43,103 nucleotides of DNA, from contig CAZXIC010000007.1 of the NCBI GenBank assembly GCA_964640195.1, forward strand, positions 1-43,103. The letters are read 5' to 3'. This DNA comes from CAZXIC01 sp964640195 (lineage in GTDB: Archaea; Iainarchaeota; Iainarchaeia; Iainarchaeales; GCA-2688035). Made by a program: the position numbers and the translations under genes. The notes under the pieces are model-generated. The model searched no databases and was not told where the DNA came from. It saw only the letters and a list, made by a program, of their open reading frames with translations. Below, piece after piece: positions 24,338 to 31,271 of the stretch (position 1 is its first letter; each line of letters opens with the position of its first letter).

Positions 24338-24379
24338 ATGGGATGCTGCGGAAGCAAAAGCAAGAAGAAAAAGAAATAG
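24338..24379 (+). CDS. 13-residue micropeptide with Cys-Cys and poly-Lys tail
   Basis: ATG 24338-24340 lies 7 bases after GGAGG (24326-24330), the ideal spacing, and opens MGCCGSKSKKKKK followed by TAG 24377-24379. It overlaps the start of the permease gene in another frame. The permease ATG at 24343 is 12 bases from the same ribosome site. A Cys-Cys pair and a basic tail suit metal or thiol interaction, or the frame may only serve to couple or delay permease translation. It is too short to be certain. Confidence 0.4.
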   Translation: MGCCGSKSKKKKK

Positions 24380-25476
24380 CAACAGCCTGGAAATGCCCTG
24401 TATGCGGAATGCCAGGCTCAATTGAGAGGCACAGCCATATGTTCTGCACCCAGGGCTGCATCAAAAAGTTTGAGAAACAGCCAGGGAGCAGGAAAAAATG
24501 GTTCAGGGAGCGGATTTGGCAGGTTTCAATTCCCCTGGCGGTTCTGCTTGCCATTTCATATTTTGTCCCAGCCCTTAACCCGCTATTCAATGCTTTCATT
24601 GACTACCTTGCGCTGATTTGGTGGGCAATCCTCCTCGGCTTGCTTATCGGCGGCTTTATCGACTACTTTGTTCCAAGGGAATACATTTCGAAAGGGCTTG
24701 CAGGCAGTGGAAAAAAAGCGGTTTTTTATGCAACGGGGCTTGGCTTCCTGATGTCTGCCTGCTCCCACGGGATTCTCGCAATCTCGATGGAGCTGTACAA
24801 GAAAGGCGCTTCAGTGCCGGCGGTAGTTGCATTTCTGCTGGCAGCGCCCTGGGCGAATTTAACGGTAACAGTAATGCTGTTCGGCTTCTTCGGGGTTAAA
24901 GCAGTTTTCCTTGTTGTTTCCGCTGTAGTCATTGCCATAATCACAGGGCTTGTTTTTCAGCTGCTTGAAAGAAAGAACCTGATTGAACAGGCAAAGCCGG
25001 TTAAGGTGGAGAAAGGCTTCTCAATCAGGGAAGATGCAAGGCAGAGGCTGCGCAATTACCGCTTCAAGCCAAGGGACGTTACGGAAGTTGGGAAAAGCAG
25101 CTGGGCCCTTGCAAAAATGGTTCTGTGGTGGATCCTGATTGGAATGCTGCTTGCATCGCTTGCAAGTGCATTTATTCCAGCACAACTTTTCCAGGCATAC
25201 CTCAGCGCTTCGTTGCTTGGCCTGCTTGCAACACTTGTTCTCGCAACACTAATAGAGGTCTGCTCCGAGGGCAGCAGCCCGATGGCGTTTGAGATATTCA
25301 GGCAGACCGGCGCTTTCGGAAACAGCTTTGTTTTCCTGATGGCCGGGGTTGCAACAGACTACACTGAAATAGGCCTGATTTGGTCAAACATCGGCAGGAA
25401 GTCCGCCTTATGGCTTCCAATTGTAACAGTTCCGCAGATACTGCTTCTGGGTTATCTTTTTAATTTAGTTTTGTAA
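24343..25476 (+). CDS. Permease (DUF318/ArsP-like) with N-terminal TRASH zinc finger
   Basis: This 377-residue protein opens with a TRASH/YHS-like knuckle (CPVCGMPGS, then HMFCTQGCIKKFE, residues 18-45). About eight membrane helices follow, with SACSHGILAISMEL, AAPWANLT and IEVCSEGSSPMAFEI. The permease family includes ArsP, which exports organoarsenicals, and members of unknown substrate. Cys and Ser/His within the helices could coordinate a soft metal. The finger probably delivers or senses the metal. It is third in the HxlR-linked operon. Confidence 0.85.
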   Translation: MLRKQKQEEKEIATAWKCPVCGMPGSIERHSHMFCTQGCIKKFEKQPGSRKKWFRERIWQVSIPLAVLLAISYFVPALNPLFNAFIDYLALIWWAILLGLLIGGFIDYFVPREYISKGLAGSGKKAVFYATGLGFLMSACSHGILAISMELYKKGASVPAVVAFLLAAPWANLTVTVMLFGFFGVKAVFLVVSAVVIAIITGLVFQLLERKNLIEQAKPVKVEKGFSIREDARQRLRNYRFKPRDVTEVGKSSWALAKMVLWWILIGMLLASLASAFIPAQLFQAYLSASLLGLLATLVLATLIEVCSEGSSPMAFEIFRQTGAFGNSFVFLMAGVATDYTEIGLIWSNIGRKSALWLPIVTVPQILLLGYLFNLVL

Positions 25477-25489
25477 GATATAATGCAAT

Positions 25490-25936
25490 ATGCCTGCAAA
25501 GAGCTGGGAACAATTCCAAGAGGACACAATGAAACTGATTGAAAATATGGGCGGCTACAAGCCTGATGTAATTGCTCCCTGCATGCTCGGCGGCTTGATT
25601 CCGGGCGCAATAATTGCAAAACAACTTGGCGTAGAGGACGTTAGACCAATTGACATAGAGCGAGAGGGCAAAGAAAGGCGCTTGGCTTACGATGTGCAGG
25701 GCAGCATTGCTGGAAAGAAAGTTCTGATACTTGAAGATGACTTGCCAACTGGGATAGGGCCTGCTTTAGTAAAGAAAATTTTTGAGAAAAGAGGCGCTGC
25801 GGTAAAGATTGCGGCTGTCTATGTTACGCCTGAAAGCAAGGCAATTGCAGACTTTTTCGCTGCCGTCTATGAAAAGCCATTTGACTACCCCTGGAAGAGA
25901 TTTCACGCAGGCGATAGGCTAAGAAAAAATGCTTAA
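25490..25936 (+). CDS. Purine phosphoribosyltransferase-like protein
   Basis: This 148-residue type I PRTase is like archaeal xanthine/hypoxanthine transferases. The PRPP-binding motif is VLILEDDLPTGIGP, where the usual DDxxxTG is seen with an unusual EDDLPTG. PCMLGGLIPGAIIAKQLG is the N-terminal PPi loop, and FDYPWKR is the C-terminal signature of the XPRT-like subfamily. It starts 13 bases after the permease, before the thi genes, and may be read with either. The substrate base cannot be told from sequence. Confidence 0.82.
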   Translation: MPAKSWEQFQEDTMKLIENMGGYKPDVIAPCMLGGLIPGAIIAKQLGVEDVRPIDIEREGKERRLAYDVQGSIAGKKVLILEDDLPTGIGPALVKKIFEKRGAAVKIAAVYVTPESKAIADFFAAVYEKPFDYPWKRFHAGDRLRKNA

Positions 25937-25971
25937 AGTATTGCTTTGTAAATTATTTAAAGGTGATCCAA

Positions 25972-26769
25972 TTGATTGACGCATCAGCCCTGCTTGAAAA
26001 AGTCCGGCAAAAAAAGCCCTTGGTGCACCACATCACGAACTGGGTTACTATTTACGACTGCGCGAACGTTGTCAGGATGCTTGGGGCATTACCTGTGATG
26101 GCCCATGCGATTGAGGAAAGCGCTGAAATGCAAAGCATTGCGAACGTGCTTGTCCTGAACATCGGCACCTTGACGCCGGAACTGGTTGAGAGCATGATTG
26201 AGGCAGCGAAGAAGGCAAACGAGCTGAAGCATCCTGTTGTTCTTGATGCCGTGGGAGTTGGGGCAACAGAGCTGCGCACGAGGAAAGCAGAGGAAATTCT
26301 TGACTCAGTTCATGTTGACATCCTGAAGGGAAACAGGAGCGAAATTGCGAGGCTTGCCGGCGCTGACGCTTTCACTCGCGGCGTGGAAGCAGCTGAGGTT
26401 GAGGGGGACATCGCACTGCTTGCAAAAAAGCTTGCAAAGGAAAGGAAGAACACTGTTGTTGTTACTGGCGAACATGACATAATTGCAGCACCACACAAAG
26501 GCTTTCTTGTGAAGAACGGCCACGCAATGCTCGGGAAGTTTGTTGGAACAGGCTGCATGGCTGCTTCTGCCATAGGCTGCTTTGCAGGCGTTGAACATGA
26601 TTGTGCAGAGGCTAGTGCCGCAGCCCTGAGCTGCTTTGGCATTGCGGCTGAATTGGCTGCAAGAAAATCAGGCGCACCCGCAGCCTTCAAGCAGCACTTC
26701 TTTGACCAGATTTACAGCCTTGATGCTGCTACTGTGCAGAAAATGCAGCGGATTGAGGAACTGAAATAA
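25972..26769 (+). CDS. thiM: Hydroxyethylthiazole kinase
   Basis: This 265-residue ribokinase-like enzyme phosphorylates the thiazole moiety for salvage into thiamine. PLVHHITNWVTIYDCANVV and GVGATELRT mark the family. VVLDAVG and GNRSEI are in the substrate pocket, and VVVTGEHD with GTGCMAASAIGCF is the ATP/anion-hole region with the catalytic Cys. TTG 25972 is preferred because AAAGGTGATCC, a nearly full-length anti-SD match, stands right before it; an in-frame GTG at 25963 is inside that site. First gene of the thi cluster. Confidence 0.93.
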   Translation: MIDASALLEKVRQKKPLVHHITNWVTIYDCANVVRMLGALPVMAHAIEESAEMQSIANVLVLNIGTLTPELVESMIEAAKKANELKHPVVLDAVGVGATELRTRKAEEILDSVHVDILKGNRSEIARLAGADAFTRGVEAAEVEGDIALLAKKLAKERKNTVVVTGEHDIIAAPHKGFLVKNGHAMLGKFVGTGCMAASAIGCFAGVEHDCAEASAAALSCFGIAAELAARKSGAPAAFKQHFFDQIYSLDAATVQKMQRIEELK

Positions 26770-26810
26770 ACTAACCGGCGCATTTTGGTTATTTGGGAGA
26801 GGGGTTTTCC

Positions 26811-27440
26811 GTGCGTAAAAGGATTTCAGGGCTTTATTTCATCACAGACAGCACGCTCACAAGGCAGGGCGTGCTGGAAGATGTAAAGCAGGTTCTTGCT
26901 GCAGGCTGCTCTGTTGTGCAGTACAGGGAAAAGCAGAAGAGCACTGCAGCAATGGTTGTGGAAGCCAGGGAAATAGCAAGGCTGTGCAGGAAGAAAAAGG
27001 CATTGTTCCTGGTTAACGACAGGGTTGACGTTGCGCTTGCTGCCGGAGCTGACGGGGTTCACATCGGCCAGGGGGATATGCCGCTTGCGCTGGCGCGGAA
27101 AATCCTGGGCAAAAAGAGGGTTATCGGCGTTACAGTGCACAGCGCTGCAGAGGCGCTGCAGGCGCAAAAGAGCAATGCTGATTACGTCAGCGTTTCGCCG
27201 ATTTTTGCAACTGCGACAAAAAGCGATGCTGGCCCGCCGGTTGGGGTGGAACTGATAAAGAAAGTAAAGAAAAAAGTTGCCTTGCCTGTTGTCGCTATCG
27301 GCGGGATAAACCGGGAGAATTTGCAGCAGGTGCTGCAGGCAGGCGCTGACAGCGTTGCCATGATTTCTGCAATTGTCTGCAGCGAAAGCCCGGGTGCAGA
27401 GGCAAAGAGAATTGTTGGAATGGCTGGTGGAGTGAAATGA
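26811..27440 (+). CDS. thiE: Thiamine-phosphate synthase
   Basis: This TIM-barrel enzyme of about 210 residues joins HMP-PP with HET-P to give thiamine phosphate. Family motifs: GLYFITDS, VVQYREKQKS, LFLVNDRVDVALAAGADGVHIGQ-type region (GVHIGQGDMP), YVSVSPIFATATKSDAGPP and VVAIGGINREN. The GTG at 26811 gives MRKRISGLYF, matching the usual start. Its stop overlaps thiC by 4 bases (ATGA), so they are coupled. Confidence 0.94.
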   Translation: MRKRISGLYFITDSTLTRQGVLEDVKQVLAAGCSVVQYREKQKSTAAMVVEAREIARLCRKKKALFLVNDRVDVALAAGADGVHIGQGDMPLALARKILGKKRVIGVTVHSAAEALQAQKSNADYVSVSPIFATATKSDAGPPVGVELIKKVKKKVALPVVAIGGINRENLQQVLQAGADSVAMISAIVCSESPGAEAKRIVGMAGGVK

Positions 27441-28678
27441 CCCAGCTGCAGCAGGCAAGGAAGGGCATAACTTCTCGTGAAATGAGGCAGGCTGCGAAGG
27501 GCGAGCCTATCAATGCCAAGCGGTTAAGGAAGCTGATTGCCAAAGGCAGGGCTGTTTTGCCTGCAAACGTGGAACACAAAGGGCTGAAGCCGATTGCAAT
27601 CGGCCAGGGCTTAAGGGTGAAGACAAACGCAAACATCGGCACTTCACCGCTCAAGGCAAGCAAGGGGCTTGAGTTGAGGAAGATGCAGGTTGCATTGAAG
27701 TACGGCGCTGACACTGTAATGGACCTGAGCACTGGCGGCAACATTGATGCCGTCAGGAGGGCGATTGTGAAAAGGGCGAGCGTTCCGGTTGGAACAGTTC
27801 CGGTTTACCAGGCGTTTGCAGGCAGGAATTTGCAGGATGTAAGCGAGGACGACATGTTTAATTCAATTGAAAAGCATTGCAGGGATGGTGTGGATTTCAT
27901 CACAGTGCATGCAGGCGTTACAAGGAAGGCAATGCCCATCGTGCGCAGAAGGCTTGCCGGCGTGGTGAGCAGGGGCGGTTCTCTGCTCTTGAGATGGATT
28001 GCATACAACAGGAAAGAGAATCCTTTGTACAAAAATTTTGATTACGTCCTGCAGGTTGCAAGGGGGTTGGATGTAACGCTCAGTTTGGGTGACGGATTGC
28101 GGCCAGGCTGCTTAAAGGACGCAACAGACAGGGCGCAGCTGCAGGAGCTGAGGGTTCTTGCCCAGCTTGTGAAAAGGGCGAAAAGGAAGGGAGTGCAGGT
28201 CTTTGTTGAAGGGCCTGGCCATATTCCTTTAAACCAGATTGAGAGGAACGTGCGAATCCAGAAGAGGCTTTGTGCAAACGCCCCGTTCTACGTTCTTGGG
28301 CCAATTGTTACTGACATTGCACCGGGCTATGACCATATTACAAGCGCAATAGGCGGTGCCCTGGCTGCCTATTATGGCGCTGATTTCCTGTGTTACGTTA
28401 CGCCGAGCGAGCACCTGAGCCTGCCCTCTGTGCAGGACGTGAAGGAAGGGGTTATTGCCGCAAGGATTGCTGCGCATGCAGCCGATGTTGCTCGCTGTCT
28501 TAAGGGCGCTGAGTCATGGGACAACAGGATGTCTTTTTACAGGAGGAAACTGGACTGGAAAAAAATGTTTCAGCTAGCGGTTGACAGGGAGAAAGCAGTT
28601 AAGTACAGGAAGAAGTCAAAGATTAAAAGCATGGAGTGCACAATGTGCGGCGAATTCTGCGCCTTGAGGGGTCTGTGA
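27437..28678 (+). CDS. thiC: Phosphomethylpyrimidine synthase
   Basis: This 413-residue radical SAM enzyme converts AIR into HMP-P. TNANIGTSP, ALKYGADTVMDLSTGGN, VEGPGHIPL and GPIVTDIAPGYDHITSAIGG mark the core. The C-terminal ECTMCGEFCAL provides the CX2CX4C iron-sulfur site used by ThiC. The length matches the shorter archaeal form. It is coupled to thiE at 27437-27440 and 5 bases before thiL, forming a tight operon. Confidence 0.96.
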   Translation: MTQLQQARKGITSREMRQAAKGEPINAKRLRKLIAKGRAVLPANVEHKGLKPIAIGQGLRVKTNANIGTSPLKASKGLELRKMQVALKYGADTVMDLSTGGNIDAVRRAIVKRASVPVGTVPVYQAFAGRNLQDVSEDDMFNSIEKHCRDGVDFITVHAGVTRKAMPIVRRRLAGVVSRGGSLLLRWIAYNRKENPLYKNFDYVLQVARGLDVTLSLGDGLRPGCLKDATDRAQLQELRVLAQLVKRAKRKGVQVFVEGPGHIPLNQIERNVRIQKRLCANAPFYVLGPIVTDIAPGYDHITSAIGGALAAYYGADFLCYVTPSEHLSLPSVQDVKEGVIAARIAAHAADVARCLKGAESWDNRMSFYRRKLDWKKMFQLAVDREKAVKYRKKSKIKSMECTMCGEFCALRGL

Positions 28679-28683
28679 ATTGA

Positions 28684-29634
28684 ATGGCCAAGATTAAAAA
28701 AATCGGCGGGGAGTTCGGCTTGATTCAGGCAATCAGGAAAAAGCCAGCTCTGAAAAGTGTTCTGGTTGGCATCGGCGATGACGCTGCGGTTGTGAATGTT
28801 GGGGGGAAAAAACTAGTTTTGACAACAGACCTGCTTGTTGAGGGCGACCACTTCTCGCTCAAATGGTCCAGTGCAAGGCAGATTGGCGCAAAGGCAGTGG
28901 AAGTGAATGTAAGCGATGTTGCTGCAATGAACGCAAAGCCGCTGTATGCATTGGTGAGCCTCTGCCTGAAGCGTGAAACGAGCTTTGAGTTTGTCAGGGA
29001 ATTGTATAAGGGGATTTACGCTGCCGCAGGAAAGTACGGCATTGAGGTAATTGGCGGCGATTTCACCCATGGTGAAAATATGGCTGTGAACATCGCACTT
29101 GTTGGAGAGGCAACAGGCAGGCTCTGCCTGAGAAGCGGTGCAAAGGAAGGTGATTTGATTTTTGTAAGCGGGGGCATCGGGCACAGTGCCGCTGGGCTGG
29201 AACTGCTGAGGAAAAATTTTAAAGGATTTAAGGGAATCAAAAAGCTGCACCTGGAGCCAAAAGCGCAGCTGGGGAAAGCGCTGCGCATCGGAAAGATTGC
29301 ACATGCGATGGAGGACGTGAGCGACGGCCTGGCTTCGGAGGTTAGAAACATCTGCTTTGAGAGCAGGTGCGGGGCGGAAATTTTCGCTGAACGCATTCCT
29401 ATTACTGCAGGCGTGCGAAAAGCAGCAAAGGCTGTTGGAAAAAGCGCTTTGGACTTTACGCTGTTCGGCGGAGAGGACTTTGAGCTTGTCTTCACTGTGG
29501 GCAAGCGCAACCTGAAAAAAGCGGGGAAGCTTGGAACGCTTGTCGGAAGGATAATTAGGGGAAGGAAAATTTATCTGGTTGAACGGGGAAAGAAAAAGGA
29601 GCTGAAAAGGGTTGGCTACGACCACTTTGCCTGA
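28684..29634 (+). CDS. thiL: Thiamine-monophosphate kinase
   Basis: This 316-residue PurM-like enzyme phosphorylates thiamine phosphate to the coenzyme thiamine diphosphate. VGIGDDAAVVNV, TTDLLVEGDHFSL and VNVSDVAAMNAKP are the metal/ATP residues. VIGGDFTHG and FVSGGIGHSAAGLELL follow, with LFGGEDFELVFTV near the end. The family's catalytic Asp residues are all present. It is last in the thi operon. No ThiD-type HMP-P kinase is encoded in the window, so that step must lie elsewhere. Confidence 0.95.
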   Translation: MAKIKKIGGEFGLIQAIRKKPALKSVLVGIGDDAAVVNVGGKKLVLTTDLLVEGDHFSLKWSSARQIGAKAVEVNVSDVAAMNAKPLYALVSLCLKRETSFEFVRELYKGIYAAAGKYGIEVIGGDFTHGENMAVNIALVGEATGRLCLRSGAKEGDLIFVSGGIGHSAAGLELLRKNFKGFKGIKKLHLEPKAQLGKALRIGKIAHAMEDVSDGLASEVRNICFESRCGAEIFAERIPITAGVRKAAKAVGKSALDFTLFGGEDFELVFTVGKRNLKKAGKLGTLVGRIIRGRKIYLVERGKKKELKRVGYDHFA

Positions 29635-29644
29635 AAAAAGCTGT

Positions 29645-29806
29645 TTAGGCCTTCTTCACCTTGTGCTTCAGCCTCAGCCGAGTGCTGCCGCATTTCCTGC
29701 AGCGCCTCGGCTTTGAACCAGTGCTGTTCCTGTTCTTTGCATTGCATCTCATGCAAACCCACTGGTTCTTAAACAGCCTTGCATCCGCTTCCTCAAATCG
29801 CGCCAT
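29645..29806 (-). CDS. rpl40e: Large-subunit ribosomal protein eL40
   Basis: ATG 29804-29806 to TAA 29645-29647 gives 53 residues: MARFEEADARLFKN, then WVCMRCNAKNR and RCRKCGSTRLR. The two CxxC pairs form the zinc-binding C4 finger of eL40, and the first 12 residues match the family start. The length is usual for archaea. An upstream TTTAAAAAG (minus strand, about 29850) fits a TATA box. It is convergent with thiL. Confidence 0.93.
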   Translation of the reverse strand: MARFEEADARLFKNQWVCMRCNAKNRNSTGSKPRRCRKCGSTRLRLKHKVKKA

Positions 29807-29891
29807 CCTAAAATCACCCGGAATTTTCCGGCAGAAACATTTTGAAATGCAATAGCTTTTTAAAGAAAACTTTGTAAACCGCTTAATCCGA

Positions 29892-30368
29892 TTATTTGCT
29901 TTTGGTTAAGAGATAGAAAAAGTGCAGCCACGTCACGAATGCAACCGAGATCGCAAGATAGGACATGGCAGAAATCCCATGAATTAACGTCCCTGTGTTT
30001 ACATCACCTCCAACCCCAAAGAGAGCGTAACCGAGCGCTGGAGGCATTTCAGGATATGCCATATTTCCCAAAAAGCCCAGTGCAGAAAAAGGGGAAAGGG
30101 CTGCAGCCAAAAATATGATGTTCAGCAGGAGCAGGATACTGCCCCCCAGAGTCCTTTTGATTATTACATTGCCCAAGCCCGGCAACAAGACGTTTCCAAC
30201 AACAGCCGCAAAAACATGCTTTTTAGGCTTTTTAGTTCCAGCTTCCTGGCTTATTCCTTGCAAAGTGCGCGGGTCTATTTTCTCATTTTCACTGGTTGGA
30301 TAGACAACAGGCCCTATTTCATCTGATTCGTGTATGTCAAATGTTCCTGGGTCAAAAGTTTTTGGCAT
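29892..30368 (-). CDS. Small membrane protein, TM2/DUF5683-like
   Basis: This 158-residue protein has a soluble N-terminal 50 residues rich in charged and Gln/Thr residues. Then come a hydrophobic helix pair carrying LLPGLGNVIIKRTLGG, like the PGLGQ-type hairpin of TM2/DUF5683 membrane proteins, and two more helices towards the C-terminus. The role is unknown. It starts near the promoter of tRNA-Glu, in divergent orientation. Confidence 0.65.
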   Translation of the reverse strand: MPKTFDPGTFDIHESDEIGPVVYPTSENEKIDPRTLQGISQEAGTKKPKKHVFAAVVGNVLLPGLGNVIIKRTLGGSILLLLNIIFLAAALSPFSALGFLGNMAYPEMPPALGYALFGVGGDVNTGTLIHGISAMSYLAISVAFVTWLHFFYLLTKSK

Positions 30369-30411
30369 CCGGTATTATGAAAGGGGATTTTATTTAAATA
30401 AGTTGCCCTCT

Positions 30412-30438
30412 AATAATTTTTCTGCTAAGAAAATTATT
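30412..30438 (+). promoter_or_regulatory. Perfect 9-bp inverted repeat before tRNA-Glu
   Basis: AATAATTTT at 30412-30420 pairs with AAAATTATT at 30430-30438 around a 9-base spacer, ending 5 bases before the tRNA-Glu 5' end. It overlaps the place where a tRNA promoter or a processed leader is expected. Symmetry of an AT-rich promoter could be coincidence. Confidence 0.4.
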
Positions 30439-30443
30439 GCAAT

Positions 30444-30589
30444 GCCCCGGTAGTGTAGTCCGGTCAAGCACACAAGCCTTTCAACAGCTTTTCTTTTGAA
30501 AAGAAAATCTGTATCAAAAGAAAAAAAACGCTTGGCTCCGCCAAGCATGAAGTGAGCTTGTAGCCCGGGTTCAAATCCCGGCTGGGGCA
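30444..30589 (+). tRNA. tRNA-Glu(TTC) with a 71-base intron
   Basis: Acceptor GCCCCGG pairs with CTGGGGC (one G-T pair), with discriminator A at 30589. The D region TAGTGTAGTCCGGTCAA is typical of archaeal Glu. The anticodon stem CAAGC/GCTTG has loop CTTTCAA, giving anticodon TTC. The T arm is CCCGG-GTTCAAAT-like, with TTCAAAT loop. Exon 1 is 30444-30483 and exon 2 is 30555-30589; the intron 30484-30554 is at 37/38. The intron starts with CTTTTCTTTTGAAAAGAAAA, a member of the repeat family. Confidence 0.9.
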
Positions 30590-30679
30590 TGATGGGGGGG
30601 CGCTGAACCAAAGGTTGGTGCAATCAGCCAGCAATATGTTTTTATATGACTGTATACAATAGTTTATTAGTGAGATTCT

Positions 30680-30820
30680 ATGCAAGAAACAGTTACGATC
30701 CCGAAATGGGAATATGATTCTTTGAAGAAGAAAGCGAGCTTTGCCGATGACGTTCTGCTTCAGTTGGAATCAAGCTTAAAGGACATAGAAGCTGGCAGGG
30801 TAAAACCTGCAGCACACTAA
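30680..30820 (+). CDS. Small antitoxin of RelE-type system
   Basis: The 46-residue protein MQETVTIPKWEYDSLKKK... continues with FADDVLLQLESSLKDIEAG. Short acidic-amphipathic proteins of this pattern (TIP-EY-LK then SLKDIEAGRVKP) are the antitoxins encoded beside archaeal RelE-like toxins. It ends at TAA 30818-30820, overlapping the stop of the toxin gene by four bases in convergent orientation, whereas such pairs are usually tandem. TATA-like TTTTTATATGA lies near 30640. Confidence 0.72.
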   Translation: MQETVTIPKWEYDSLKKKASFADDVLLQLESSLKDIEAGRVKPAAH

Positions 30821-31122
30821 TTCTCTTCGACTATTCTTTTGTATCTTTCTTTGTTTTGCAAAATGTGGGCGATTATTTTCTTCTGGTCTTTCTTGCCGCC
30901 AAAGGCAACCAAAAGAACGGCATTAGACCTCTCATAAACAAGATAGTACAATCTCTTACCGCCGAGCTTTTTCTCACGAAACCATTCAAATCGCAGCGGC
31001 TTTCCAACCTTGGAGTTTTCTTTCAACTGTTGAATGACCTTTTTAAGCCATTCCTTTTCCTTCTTTTCAAGGGCATCAAACAACCTGGAAAAAGTCTCTG
31101 TCTCCAAAACCCGGTTCTGCAT
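30817..31122 (-). CDS. RelE/ParE-family toxin
   Basis: The 101-residue protein has the RelE-like fold pattern: EKEWLKKVIQQLKEN (helices), GKPLRFEWFREKKLGGKRLYY (strands with basic residues), then LVAFGGKKDQKKIIAHI and a C-terminal basic helix. The Arg/Lys residues of the strand region are typical of mRNA-cleaving RelE members. The gene is convergent with the antitoxin, sharing its last bases. Promoter TATA is not obvious upstream of 31122. Confidence 0.8.
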   Translation of the reverse strand: MQNRVLETETFSRLFDALEKKEKEWLKKVIQQLKENSKVGKPLRFEWFREKKLGGKRLYYLVYERSNAVLLVAFGGKKDQKKIIAHILQNKERYKRIVEEN

Positions 31123-31271
31123 AAGATAAATGGAATCAAAAACAATTTAAGTCAAAATGCTTTTGCGAGAAGCGCCAGAAAAAGGAAAAAAATACGCGTT
31201 CGCGTGCTATAAGTGAATAGCCCTGGCCAGTGCCGAAACAATAAAATAGGGTTTTAGGCATAAATAAAAGC

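Noticed and set aside
25937..25971. TPP riboswitch before thiM
   Set aside because: Only about 35 bases lie between the upstream stop and thiM, with a full-length SD and AT-rich promoter; no room for the structure.
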